Of a stretch of DNA of 64,000 nt, positions 21,942 to 33,005 are shown piece after piece. The stretch lies in the NCBI GenBank assembly GCA_022059125.1, contig JAEUWY010000008.1, forward strand, positions 620,001-684,000. The letters are read 5' to 3'. The DNA is from Corynespora cassiicola (lineage: Eukaryota > Ascomycota > Dothideomycetes > Pleosporales > Corynesporascaceae). The notes beneath the pieces are model-generated. The model saw only the letters and a list, made by a program, of their open reading frames with translations, had not been told where the DNA came from and did not search any database. The position numbers were made by a program, and so were the translations under genes. The stretch's first letter is position 1. Every line of letters begins with the position of its first letter.

Positions 21942-23375
21942 ATATCAATTGACGACGGGGCGTCTATTGGTGCTTAAGAAGAGAGTTTGACCGACCAAGG
22001 GGCGGCTAGGGCTTTATGGCAGCAATCTGAGGGAGGAGCCGTCAATTGTTGCAGGATGACGTAGGGACGAAAAAAGCTCCTAAGGTATGGACAGGGGGAG
22101 CTCACGCCGCAAAGCAACCCGTCGGGACCGCGAAACTTGTTTTCAAAGCCTGATAGAGCGCAGTGCGACGGAGCTGCGACGAATCTCAGAGGATTGCGTC
22201 ACTGGGCTAGTCCGAGCGGGGCGTCAGCTCCATGGGCGGGAACACTGGGTCCAGTAGGAGTAACACGAGCAGATAAGTTCCCACTGGCGAGCTGTGGCTG
22301 GGCTGGGATGGCGGGGCGAATCGTCGATGGGCCACGGACTGGTGCCAAGTTTGGCGGTTCACGTCTGGTGGGATGGAACTGAGCCAACTAGGAAATGGCT
22401 GCCATCCTTCAGACAAAAGAGGGTGTGCACATGGAGGGAGAAGTCTCCGGCTGGGACAGCGCGCTGCGGGGTGCGGCGTGTCCGCGCCTGGGCCCTTGAG
22501 TTTGGTGAGGTATTGTCAAGGCAGGCCCTCTCCCTGAGCTGCTCCCGCTGCGGCGGCCCAGCATGTCCCAGCGGCTGGCAGAGGCTCCCAGTGTCCGCCA
22601 TTGCAACATGGACGGAGATGAGGGCTCAGGGTTCCAGGCCCGATCGACGCGGCCTGTGGCTGTTGCTCCCCACAGAAGTGCTCATCGAAGTTCTGCTCCC
22701 TGGCCGTGCATGGTCGGCGTCATCCTATCAGGGTTCTCAGCGTAGGCGTGGCGATCTCACACGGGGTGAAAGTGCCGCTGCCGCTGTCCAAGATGAAAGC
22801 TGGCCAGGAGAGTTTGTGAGGACGATATGACGTCGCCAGGCTGCACGACGAGCTGGGAACAACCCTGCCGCACCCCGGCCGCGTTTCGCTTGTCATAGCA
22901 AGCTCGGGCGATCGTCGAGGCAGAGCCCTCGGCCAGCTACACGATGGCCTGGAGCAACACCGCAATCCGCGTTCCGCATCGCCAGACAGCATCGAAATTA
23001 GACGACGTCCCTGCGTTGGCATCGCGATGAACGGCCCCGCTAGGCCACGGGCGTTCGCTCTGTCGTCTGTCTTCCCAATCAGTGAGTGGGCATCCAACCG
23101 CCTCGGCTGCGGCATCGCGGGGGCGTTTCACCATGGCATGCTGTGCCTGGACGGGGGCGGCGGCGGCGCCGCCACGGGAGTGACAAGTACTCTGACTGTC
23201 ATGATGTAGCTGAGAGTTTGCGTGCTGCTGGGGCGGCCAGGGACGCGGACAAAGCAATGTTGGAGCGGTGACACTGGGCCTCGTGCGTGCCTCGTCAGGG
23301 AGACGTGAACCGTGGGTGCGACTGGGCCAAATGATGTCAGCAGGGGCGCGTACGCGGGAAGACGCGTCGACCCAC

Positions 23376-23420
23376 CCCGCGGCCAGCCCGCGGCCAGCCC
23401 ATGGCCAGCCCATGGCCAAC
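23376..23420. repeat. 10-mer tandem repeat
   Basis: About four copies of a ten-base unit, two of the form GCGGCCAGCC and two of CATGGCCAGC. Each unit contains GGCC, and some contain palindromic CCATGG or CCGCGG. Confidence 0.8.
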
Positions 23421-23688
23421 TTTCGCTGGCCCGCCCGCCCAGGAGCCGTGCCCTTTGCACGGATGCTCCCTTTGTACCTGCGTACCGGGTATCTGGTCAC
23501 CGCTACATCACGGCATGCTGGAGGCCCGGAGCCTCTGCTCAGTTCGCGCCGCATTAGAGTCTATTAGGGGAACTAGCTAAGAATCATCGAGAGGTGAGCC
23601 GGCCAGGGCGGTTGCGGGATATCACGGTGCTAAAAGGAATAACAGTGCATGCATCAACGCCGTCCCATGCTCCACACGCGCCGAGGTA

Positions 23689-23765
23689 CGCCTACGCCTG
23701 CGCCTACGCCTGCACTTACATAGTATACTTGCGCCTGCGCCTGCGCCTGCATCTGCATCTGCATG
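23689..23765. repeat. GCCTRC hexamer repeat
   Basis: Two blocks of hexamer units, first GCCTAC/GCCTGC and then GCGCCT and CATCTG, are separated by TACATAGTATAC. This is simple-sequence DNA near the 3' end of the IQ-motif gene. Confidence 0.75.
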
Positions 23766-23807
23766 GACAAAACGGTAGGCAAGGCCTGGCGGGCGGACAT
23801 TCGACCC

Positions 23808-25735
23808 TCACGCCGGGCCCACCGAGGCCCGCCTCCCGTCAGGAGGTATTCCACTTTCAACGTCTTCCCCCGCTTTGCTAAGCCATTTCTTCCGCTTCTT
23901 CTCCTTCGCTTCGCTCAATTCGTCCTTTGATGACATCGACCCAAATCTCATCTTCCTCCAAATCTTCCGCTTCCAGCTCCGTTCCTTCCGTTCGGCCTCC
24001 TCCTTCGCCGCGTTGGCTGCCAGCAGCTGCCGCTCTCTCTCGGCGCTCTTGCTCTTGTCCTTTTCTTCTTCCTTTTTCCTCCTGTGCTCTTCTGGGTGCA
24101 TGACCTTGGTTTCTGCGTCAGCTACATGCTGCACGCCATGTTTGAATTTTCGCCGGGTCTTAACGTAGGCTTCGAGGCCCACCAAGACGGCGTAGGAGCG
24201 CGAGATGGAGACACGCGACATGTCTACGCCGTTATCTTGCAGCGAGTGTACAAAAGCACGAAAGTTCTTGGTCGGCGGCCGGTAATCTGATGCTGTCAGT
24301 TCGGTGCCCCCAGGCCATTGGTTGTGTTGAACTCACGCCCAGAGAGCGGTGACAGTCGCCTCAGCTGGCCATTCTTGATTTTAATGAGCCCGGCGGCTGA
24401 GATGCGCGCGCCATGCAAAAAGGAACTGTGCTGGAAGGCCCCCGATTGCTTGATCCCAATGTACAATCGGAACGAGGTGTCCGCAACCTGCGAATCGTCA
24501 GCGGGCACCGGGGCATCCCAAACACGTGACTAACAAAAATCCAAGAGTTGGGCTTGACCGAGCCTCTGAGGAGATGATTTAGCACCGTCGCTGCCGACAC
24601 GTATTTGATCTTGGAGAGGCCTTTGGCCTGGTCCAGCTCATGGTTGACGTAATGCTCTCCCTCCTCGCTACTGGTGGACCCCGAGGAGCTTGTTTCTGAG
24701 GAAGAGGTAGAACCCCTCCTCCCGACATCGCCATCAATCTGGCCATATGGCCCATAAGCAGGAGTGGTGTCATCTTTAGGTACGATCCCGTTGATGCTAT
24801 CCTTATAGTTGGTCGTAGTGTTGATGCGCTCCCCATTCTTGGCCCAACACAGCCGGCCCTCGCTATCAATCTTGACGAGATAGTTCATTCGCTCTTCCCG
24901 GCTCAGGTACCGCACCTGTTCTTTCTCCAGCCGCTCCCGGGTCACGGTGGGATGCTCAAAGTTCTTACCGCCGCCATAGTCGAGCCAGTAGAAGAAGTTC
25001 TCGTTGGTCTCTGACTTCTTCCAGTGGTCATGGTAGGCACGTAGATTGCTTCCATATCGGTGCTTGGCGTCCACCATCTCCAGAAAATACTGGAGGTCCA
25101 TCATCTTGGCAGTCTTCTCCCGCTCCGCCTTTTGCTTTACCTTTCGCCGCCGGTATTCTCTCCGCTCCTCGCTGTTCATCTCGTCCGTGTCCTCAGAGGG
25201 GTCCTCGGGGTCATCGCCGCCCGCCCGCCGCGCGATCTCGCCGACTCGCTTCCAGTTCTGGCGCGCCGCATTCGAGGCTGCCCTGGATCGCTGCTCGGGC
25301 GAAGACAGAGTTTCGCTCTGGGGAGAGCGTTCGGACCGGGATACTGGTCGCGTCACATTCCGCCATTTGGCTTTTGGATCTTAGCATTAGGTTCTGAATT
25401 GTAGGCTGGTGTATTGGGAGCTAACCCTCTTTTAGAGCCTGCGCGGAGGGGGCGGGGTCAGTGAAGATTCATCAAAAAGACATAGAGCGACAAGAATGCT
25501 CCCTAAGAAGTCGTACCTCCTCCCACCGCGCGGTTGCATCCAGGCCCATTCCCTTGAGTTGTCTGCGTTCTCTGTATCCGCGATAGTTGCGCTGGATCAG
25601 CTGTGCGGCCTGCTCTTGCTGCTGGTGGTCATCTGGCACGGCGCCATCACGCGACGCCGCGGCCCCGTCGACTTCTGAGGCGGCATGCTTGCTGGGCACA
25701 TCCTGAGGCTCCTCGACGAGCTCGGTGCGCGACAT
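23808..25735 (-). CDS. IQ calmodulin-binding motif protein
   Basis: Five exons, 25735..25517, 25438..25426, 25379..24535, 24487..24337 and 24286..23808, encode 568 residues with every junction in phase. The IQ motif is AAQLIQRNYRGYRERR (about 43-58), which binds calmodulin. It is followed by a conserved fungal core with YFLEMVDAKHRYGSNL, FFYWLDYGGGK, YLVKIDSEGRLCW and the later SFLHGARISAAGLIKI, then a long Lys/Glu-rich coiled-coil-like tail. Exon 2 has only 13 bases; leaving it out breaks the frame. Filamentous fungi have a single-copy family like this annotated only as IQ-domain protein, so a calcium-signalling role is inferred from the motif. Confidence 0.85.
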
Positions 25736-26704
25736 TTGGGCGGCTTCGACCTTCACCGACCTCAGTTCACAGCGGACGCGCGGAACGTTAAATGGCGGGA
25801 CGTGGGGCTAGGCCCAGCCGGGACCCCTGCGCCAGATCCCTGTTTTCGGGGCCACTTTCGGAAGGCGGTGCCGTTTAACGTCATCGCACCGCCGCGCAAC
25901 ACCAGGGACTTCATCACCACCTGTCTCACCCGCCTCACACTCTATCCAGCCAGTTGCCCAAATCTTGATATTTACCGCAGCTTGCGATCCTCTAGCGCTG
26001 ATGCCCGATCGCCAGTCCGGCTGGCGCCTCGCAAGCTTATCGCGACTAAGCTCGTGAGCTAGGGTTCTTGCTCGGTGCTTCCATGTTTCGACGCTGCAGT
26101 CGACTAGCGAGCCGACGGGTTTTCTTGATTTTTTGCGCAGCTTCGAGTCCAGCTTTGAGTGACGGGCACAGTGTGGATCACCGAGCGTGGCTCGGCGTTT
26201 GAAGGCCGATATACATATCTCCATGTAGAGTCAACTCACCAGACTACAATCATAGCTCTGGAGGTGATGTTCGCAATGAGGTTTATGGAGAATAACAACG
26301 CAAAGGGAAAATGCAAGAAAACATCACATTCTATAACGACACAGTATAATCGCATGAAATTCCAGTTCTAAAAGAGCACATCTCACCATCAGAAAAAAGG
26401 TTTACTCACTTCTTGGTTCGCCCGAGTATTTGTTTATAACATAAGTGTAAGAGAAGAACAGTCTATTGCTGAATGATGGCTTTACCGAGACAATGTTGTT
26501 AAGATAAATAGTCACCGTGATTCATCGAATTTTCGAAACACAATGCTGTAAAGGAAGCCCGACTATCTGCGGACTCATTCTCACGTGGTGATATTCCAGC
26601 CATATAAAATCCTCCCTTTGGATCTGCCACTGATCATATTCTCCTTTCAGCTCGGAATCATACACCACTTTCTACCCCATTGCAAGCTCACAGGCCTTTT
26701 TAAA
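25736..26704. other. Divergent promoter region
   Basis: It lies between the IQ-motif gene and the F-box-like locus. The first 400 bases are GC-rich and the rest AT-rich. No gene is supported. CATATAAAAT at 26601-26610 is a TATA-like element for the F-box-like locus. Confidence 0.5.
26601..26610 (+). promoter_or_regulatory. TATA-like element
   Basis: CATATAAAAT lies about 100 bases ahead of the ATG at 26705, a plausible core promoter element. Confidence 0.45.
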
Positions 26705-27599
26705 ATGGCGTCCGACAACATCACCCTATCCCGCTTCGAGTTGCTTCCGACCGAGCTTCGACAGGAAATCTACAAACTTCTAGCCATCAACAGCAATGAT
26801 GAATTGTTGTTACAGCTCACACCCGAGGATAGCTTCACACCTGAGAGTACCTTCTTCCTTCTCGAGAAGTTAAAGCAGATTAAGCTTAGCATCTACCACG
26901 ATGCAGTAGCCTATTCTATCTACCCACTTTCGCCTCCGACTCGTGTCACCGGGTGAGCCCCATCGACGGCTTCTATCTCAAATCCAACAGAATATGTCCT
27001 TGAATGACCTTAATATGATTAAGCATGTCATGGTTTCCGATTTCGGTCTCCGAGGCATCATTGCTCCTGCGTCATTAGGCAGCTGGTTTTCGGATCAGGG
27101 TTACGCCCACAGTCGAAATTCTCACACGTCGCCCTACATGCAAAAACAAATTGACAATGGAGGAAGAATATCCGCTCTCATTCAAACAGATTTAAAAGGC
27201 ACTATACAATTGCTACGCTTCATTTTTGCCGGTTTGCAGATGCTAGATATAGAGATGGATTGGAAAGATTGTCTCCCATCAACAGCATTTAGTCACACCT
27301 ACTCGGTTGGACAATTCCCCTTCGTTCTGAGGTACATTCAGAGGTACAATTACTCTTGGCCACCGAATGTATACGATTGTGCTTTCATAATACAGCATGT
27401 CCTAGCTCTTTCGCTGTTCTCCAACATCGAGAACATGGACATCCGGATATTCTGGAAGCATCTAGATGACGGATCCCGGTATAATGATGGTTCACCCATT
27501 CCAGGTGCACAGATGGAGCAATTCAAGGCGCATATTCTAGAGATCTTGAAGAGACAAATTCCAGCTAGGAGCATTACATCTCACGATTTGTCTTGTTAG
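26705..27599 (+). pseudogene. F-box-like protein gene with a frameshift
   Basis: The first frame starts MASDNITLSRFELLPTELRQ, an F-box-like opening (LLPTELRQEIYKLL), and runs to HDAVAYSIYPL before ending in a TGA at about 26954. The continuation THFRLRLVSPGEP and LLSQIQQN, then MIKHVMVSDFGL, lies one frame over and runs to 27599. The switch point is near 26921-26926 (TACCCAC) and one extra base explains it. No intron restores the frame: the GTGAGC donor with the CAACAG acceptor falls out of phase. F-box proteins of this type are numerous and variable in fungi and act as SCF ubiquitin-ligase adaptors. A sequencing error is the alternative. Confidence 0.6.
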
Positions 27600-28637
27600 G
27601 CGGTCTTTTGGAGGACTCTTTAGGGAACTTGGGGTAGTTTTGGAAGACCATGAGGACTCTAGTTAGCATATCATAATATCAAATCTGTGTACATATGAAA
27701 CGTCTAAACAGAAGCATTTATGCACTACTCTTCTTTTCTAGACGCTCAACCTCAATTCCCACAATCTTTTTGCACTAGAGTACAGTCCAAATCTTTTTCT
27801 GAATGACTCACATGATAATACCGTGAACTTGTATCTAACGACATGCGATATTCTCTTGAGATCTCCGCATGAACTGCGCATAACCCCTCTTGACTCAGTC
27901 CAGTTTTTCGTGGACCCTACACGATACTGGCTAAGAGTACCACTGCCTATTAACAAAGCGATTCCAAGTGCGTAGAGCCCAAGAGTCTAAAACATTAGCT
28001 AAAGACTTTGGCAAGTGTACCAAACAATAAAACAGGTCACTGATAACCCACTTCGAGGTTACTCACAGGAAAGGATAAATAGTCAGAAAAAGGCTTTTAA
28101 AACTTCAAGACGTGGTAAATTAAGAGTTTCTTTTGGCACTTTTATCAACGTCGGTTGGGATAAAACAACGCATTTTGAAGTGTCTGTGGCTTTCTTGATG
28201 CGACGGTAGTATTAAGTAACATGCAACCTTTCGTGGCAGGATGGCATCGAATGGCTTGGGCCAAATGACAGCTTAATGCGTGTTGGCAGTGCAGCTTCCA
28301 TGCCGCCCAACAAGCGATGCATAGGCCCAGAAACTTCCTCATTGGGCAATCTGATACAGCCCTGCGAGTAGGACCGAACGAACCGTCCCCGCCTTCGCGC
28401 ACCTGCCCAATTGCCTCATGATGCCAATTCCGCCGTTACGGTCCGATTCTTTCCGGCCTTGCATATCGTGTACCACATGGGTCACGAACCACGGATCCGC
28501 TCCCGACTATGTGGAAACGGAGGGGGGCCATGTCGCCCTCAGCACAGCATAAAAGAGCAGTCGAGCCCACCTCTGCTGATTCCTAATATCGGGGCAGAAA
28601 TTCGTGCTTCATCTCTGTCAAGTCCAGCCAGTTCGAC
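27600..28637. other. Intergenic region with a coding-like orphan exon
   Basis: Most of the interval shows nothing. A plus-strand frame at 27742-27996 behind a TTTTCTAG acceptor reads like protein but has no start (see findings). CATAAAAG at about 28549 may be the TATA element of the next small gene. Confidence 0.45.
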
Positions 28638-28895
28638 ATGTTGCCCTCGGACGCTTTCTTCCTGCTCAACAACCAAGGCCCTCCAAGCCCCGCATTCGAA
28701 CGGGGCTTTGGATTCTGGGAGAAAGTTAGGAGATATTCCTTTGGAGCACGAACTACTGATGCTTCAGTTCCTACAATGAACAGGTGCGTATGTTGTCCGC
28801 GAAGCTTCAGGCACGCGCTCACGTCTTGTAGACGTGAATCCTTTTCCACACCTGCAACGAGCGAATCTTCACGACCACTGCAATCACCAAAATAG
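28638..28895 (+). CDS. Small conserved fungal protein with two RRxSF motifs
   Basis: Two exons, 28638..28783 and 28832..28895, give 69 residues. The 48-bp intron (AACAG|GTGCGT...CTTGTAG) has no stop and keeps the frame, so reading through would give an 85-residue form. The spliced protein begins MLPSDAFFLLNNQGPPSP, contains FGFWEKVRRYSFGARTT, and after the junction reads NRRESFSTPATSESSRPL. VRRYSF and NRRESF both match basophilic-kinase (PKA-type) sites. Small proteins of this pattern occur in many filamentous ascomycetes without a known function. The splice is preferred because it creates the second motif. Confidence 0.7.
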   Translation: MLPSDAFFLLNNQGPPSPAFERGFGFWEKVRRYSFGARTTDASVPTMNRCVCCPRSFRHALTSCRRESFSTPATSESSRPLQSPK

Positions 28896-29948
28896 TCGAA
28901 CCACTGCCACTTTTCCTTCGATATCCGCCCGAATATAATTTTCGACAGAGATCTAGGGTCATCGGATCATTCGAGCATGTGAACCTATGAGGCGTTGCGG
29001 AATTATGCACCCCGCTTTTTAGTTCCAGTTAGCGTTGTGAATTGGCGATCAGCCTAATGCAGTTAGTCATGATGTGAACCTATGAATCCATGGAACACTT
29101 GTATCCGGAGTGCAACGTTTCCCTTGCTACTGTTCACTTTGTATTTCCCTTCCTTGTTTCTGCGGTTTTTTTAGGAATAGGAACGATTCTAAGAAAAGCC
29201 CAACAAATCCCGCATTCTTCTCTAGGGTAGTGATTTTCCTGCCTTGATTCTCTATGTGAAGCGAAAAGAAGCAACCTTTCACTGGCATTGATTTTCACAT
29301 TGGTTGGAAACGAGCCATATGACACGTCACTCCTTCCATGTATTCAGTCTCCGAGGTTTTCATCCTGATCCTGCAGTGACTAGAGGAAAGAGGAGAAACA
29401 GCGGGTTGTCATCAACAAGCAAACAGTCCAGATGCTCTTTGCCTTCTACAGAGAGCTGATAGAATCCCTTTATCATTAACTTAGAGATTATAAGAGAAGT
29501 AACTAGGTGATGGTTTTGCTTTTCGAATTTTCCTTTGGCGAGAATCTACTGCCTCTGTTTACCTCGCAGCGACAGCGCGGGCACTTTCCGAAGGGCTCTA
29601 AAGAGGCCTTACCAATTACTCTCTGCTTGACTTCATACAAACATCTAGTTTCATTGTACGCAAATATTCTTTCACATGGGGACCTTGAAAACCGCAGTAA
29701 GTCACGAGACTCTTTTTGCAAGAGCGACCTTTCCAGTCGCATCGGGTGAAAACCTGTGCTTTGGCGGTCCCGGAGAAACTGTGGTCGACTTTCAAGCGGA
29801 AAGCGCAAGCCTGCAGAATATAAAGCATAAATTGACCGAAGCCCCGCTCCCTTTGCTCTCCCCAACCCGAAGTGCCTCATTGCCATTCGCAACCCCTTCC
29901 ACGCTCATCAACCACCCTACCCAAGCACGACACTCCCCTTCAATCAAC
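28896..29948. other. Intergenic region, no gene seen
   Basis: About 1 kb without a supported frame. AATATAAAG at about 29817-29825 is a TATA-like element roughly 125 bases ahead of the next gene, whose leader is C-rich. Confidence 0.5.
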
Positions 29949-30311
29949 ATGACTAAGGGTTCTTCATCGAATAACTCCGGCTCTGGCGGCTCCACTGGCA
30001 ATTCCGGCTCTGGTGGATATAGCTACAAGAGCTCGGGCACGAACAGCCAGGTAGCATGCCCTTCTAGCTTATCTAATCATGATGAATGCTGACATTTGAT
30101 GCAGGGTAATCATTATTGTGCTCGCGACTATGGATCTGGAGCTTCCAATTCAAACTCCTACCACTACTCCAATTCCGATGGTTCCTACTACTACAGTAAC
30201 CCCAACGTGCGTTTCCACCCTCGCGTGTCGAACGATGCTAACGATATCTCACAGGGCTCCACCTACTACAACTCGGGCAACGGCTACTCTCGGTACAACT
30301 CTGGCAAATAG
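29949..30311 (+). CDS. Small Ser/Gly/Asn/Tyr-rich protein
   Basis: Three exons, 29949..30050, 30105..30206 and 30255..30311, all in phase 0, give 86 residues. The introns are 54 and 48 bp with a GCTAAC branch in the second. The protein starts MTKGSSSNNSGSGG, then reads SGTNSQGNHYCARDYGSG and NSYHYSNSDGSYYYSNPNG. From memory this matches a small, very conserved filamentous-fungal protein of unknown function. It is low in complexity with one Cys and alternating Ser/Tyr/Asn, like aggregation-prone or structural peptides. Each exon encodes a self-contained repeat-like block. Confidence 0.8.
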
Positions 30312-31239
30312 TTCTTGGGGGCTCTCTCGTAGTGCATCGACGCTTTTACGACAATACCAGAAGCATGCATGACACATGAGCTTAAGCTTGACTCGTAGAT
30401 TGTTGTCTCGATTCCAAGGTTGGTCACCTGTAACATAGATAATGAAGAACACCGTTTTACAAGCGCACCGACCAATGCTTTCTAACGCCGTTATCTCTTG
30501 TCTAATGGGTATAGGCTCATAGAGCTGCACAGACCCATATCGTATGATGATCTCCCGAAGAGGGAAATACTAATCAGCCAATCATGGCCGACTTGCGAGG
30601 CAAACTATGTTTCTTTCTAGGATAGAGCAGAAGAAAGTTCAATCTACAGGTATCGAGCTCCTCGCTTGCAAGGACCACGGTTCCAGCTTCTGCATCGCCA
30701 GAAGACATAGTCCGGACGTACCGGCCGCTTACTGAGAAGATGCGGTACGTCATCTCGCACTCTCAGATCCCGAGCTTTAAGCGAAAGGGGATTCACAAAT
30801 CCGAACATCGAGCGAAAAGTGAGCGACGCAAGAGTCCAACTTCCCGCAAATTAGTAGAAGTTTATCCAAGTAACAGGTTGATACTGAACACTTTGTATAG
30901 CTCAAGCTCTCGTTTTACGATTGACGGAGCTGGGTCCGGCTTCTTCGGCGTGCATCCGACCCGTACAGGCCCCAGCCAATATGCTGCGCACAGGGCAGCA
31001 AAGATGCATATTACGCAAATCATATTGGGTTCCGTAAACACTCAACCAGGTCCTCAGTCCCGGTCATTGGAAGCATGCGATAAGGTTTGCCCCTCGCACT
31101 GACATGGAAGGAGGGGCAATTGAGCTTTGAAAGCACAGGGTACGGAGCTTGTCATAAATGCTGCCGCTCCCGCATTCTGCGAGCCTTTCTTTTTCAGTTT
31201 CTCTCGTTTTTTCTCCCAATTTTTGATCATCAAGTAATA
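30312..31239. other. Intergenic region, no supported gene
   Basis: It holds the 3' UTR of the small protein and the promoter of sulfite oxidase. An ATG-led 120-codon frame at 30740 has no motif and is not called. Confidence 0.5.
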
Positions 31240-33005
31240 ATGGCGAAAACTACCAATCGTCCGGATGAGTGGAAGATCGAGCAGGGCCTGTCCGGGGCCG
31301 ACCTCCCGGTCCTCGACATGACTGGCCCTGAGACCAAGGCGCTGCCCCCTCAGGTCTTCGGGGAATTGACCAAGGACGAAGAAGCCATCAAGGCAGTCGG
31401 AAACCGCGAGAAGCTCTTCACTCGCGAGAGGAAGGGCTGGGTAGGGTAAGTAGCTCAATTGGCGATGAAGAGCTGTCCACTCGTCCGCGCTGAGCCTTAC
31501 ACAAAGCTAACTGAGCCAATCGCAGATTCGTAGAATGGGAGAACTACCCCGACAAGAAAGCCGCCGCGCACCAGATCCTGACTTCGCAAACCTTTCCGCC
31601 CAACCCGGAGTTCCAGCTTGGGCCGATTCCGGCTGCGAATCCCGTGCTTCCCGGCACGCACTGGAAGATGTGGCACCATGCCATCGGCGGCGAGCTCACG
31701 CAAGTTCCTGACGACTCTTGGGATCTTGTGCAAAAAGAGAAGCATCCTGACATGCTTCATTTGTTGCAGTTCCCGTATAATGGAGAACCGCCCAAGCGTC
31801 TTGTGACGGCCAAGGAGATTACTCCCAACTCTCTTCACTTTGTGAGGAACCACGGAGGTATTCCCATCATCGATAAGGAGGATTACAGTTTCGCTCTCGA
31901 TGGCCTTGTAAAGGAGCCTCGCTCGTTTACTTTGGATGACCTCATGGATGAGTCTAGGTTCCCTCGTATCGAGAAGACGGTAACGATGCAGTGCTCCGGC
32001 ACCCGGCGAATTGAGCAGATCCTGAAGTATGCCGGCCAAGGTGATGAAGTTCCGCAGGCTCCGTGGGCTGAGGGCGCAATCGGCACTGCTCGCTATGTCG
32101 GCATCAGTCTCAAGAAGGTGATCAAGGCATGCGGTGGCTTGATTGACGGAGCAAAGCACCTGGAGTTCTACGGCGCTGATACTTATTTCAAGGACGACAA
32201 GACAATGAACTACCTCGTCAGCGTGCCTTGGTCCAAGGTCAAGGCCAACGAAGTACTTTTGGCGTGGGAGATGAATGGAGAGGTCTTGCCGCGCATCCAT
32301 GGTTACCCGCTTCGTGTGGTGGTCCTCGGATATATCGGCGCTAGGAGTGTGAAGTGGCTTTACCGCATCAAAGCCATCAAGATGCCCTCTCGCGCTCCGG
32401 TCCAGAGCCAGGAATACCTCTACTTCCCCCAGCAAGTGGGCAAGCACAACCTGAGATTGACAGATGGCATCCAAATCCAAGAAATGCCAGTCAGCTCAGC
32501 CATCATGTCACCCTGGACCAAGCAAGTCGTCATTCACAACGGCAAGATCCGCTGCAAGGGCTGGGCCTACTCGGGCGGAGGCCGCTGGCCAGAGCGCGTC
32601 GAGCTCTCCGCAGATGGCGGTTTCAATTGGTACACCGTCCCACCTCAGAACATGTCCAAGAAGCGAAAGTGGACCTGGCGCACCTACGAGTTCGACCTCC
32701 CCTGCGACGTCGAAGGCTGGGTCGAAATCGTGTGCCGCTGCTGGGACAATTCACTCAACACGCAGCCCCCAGATGTCCGAACTGCTTGGAACTGGGGCTT
32801 GCATGTCACGAGCTCCTGCCATCGCATTTCAGTGTACAGTGTCAACAAGACCAGGCCGCTCACCAAGTCTCGCCTCGATGAGTTTGAGAAGGCAGGCATT
32901 CCATTCGGGCCTATCACGGTGCCTATTGCGTTCCCAACGCAGACCTGGGAAGATTATGAGAAGTACTGGCGCGAGCATGACCCGCGTGATGCTGATGATG
33001 ATTGA
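31240..33005 (+). CDS. Sulfite oxidase (molybdopterin enzyme)
   Basis: Two exons, 31240..31445 and 31526..33005, with an 80-bp intron (GTAAGT...CGCAG), encode 561 residues. The enzyme oxidises sulfite to sulfate using molybdenum cofactor. The Moco domain shows VRNHGGIP (175-182), the Mo-ligating Cys225 in MQCSGTRR, and MNGEVLPRIHGYPLRVVVLG with YIGARSVKWL. The dimerisation domain follows with KGWAYSGGGRWPERVELSADGG split over two segments, TWRTYEFDL and AWNWGLH. There is no cytochrome b5 domain, so it resembles the plant or fungal form rather than the animal one. There is no clear signal for mitochondria or peroxisomes. Usual family members have CAGNRR at the active-site Cys; here it is CSGTRR. 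Confidence 0.92.

Larger units (their letters stand above)
21942..23807. other. GC-rich intergenic region with short repeats
   Basis: About 1.9 kb between tandem minus-strand genes. It is GC-rich with many short frames on both strands, none with a recognisable motif or splice pattern. It should hold the LEA-like gene promoter and the 3' UTR of the IQ-motif gene. Confidence 0.5.

Noticed and set aside
22294..23554. Several 100-200 codon frames on both strands
   Set aside because: GC-rich spacer creates stop-poor DNA; the frames overlap each other and have no motifs.
23376..23765. CRISPR-like or regulatory repeat array
   Set aside because: Units of 6-10 bases without spacers; simple-sequence repeats in a eukaryote.
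30740..31102. ATG-led 120-codon plus frame
   Set aside because: No motif, overlaps the sulfite oxidase promoter; composition unlike nearby genes.
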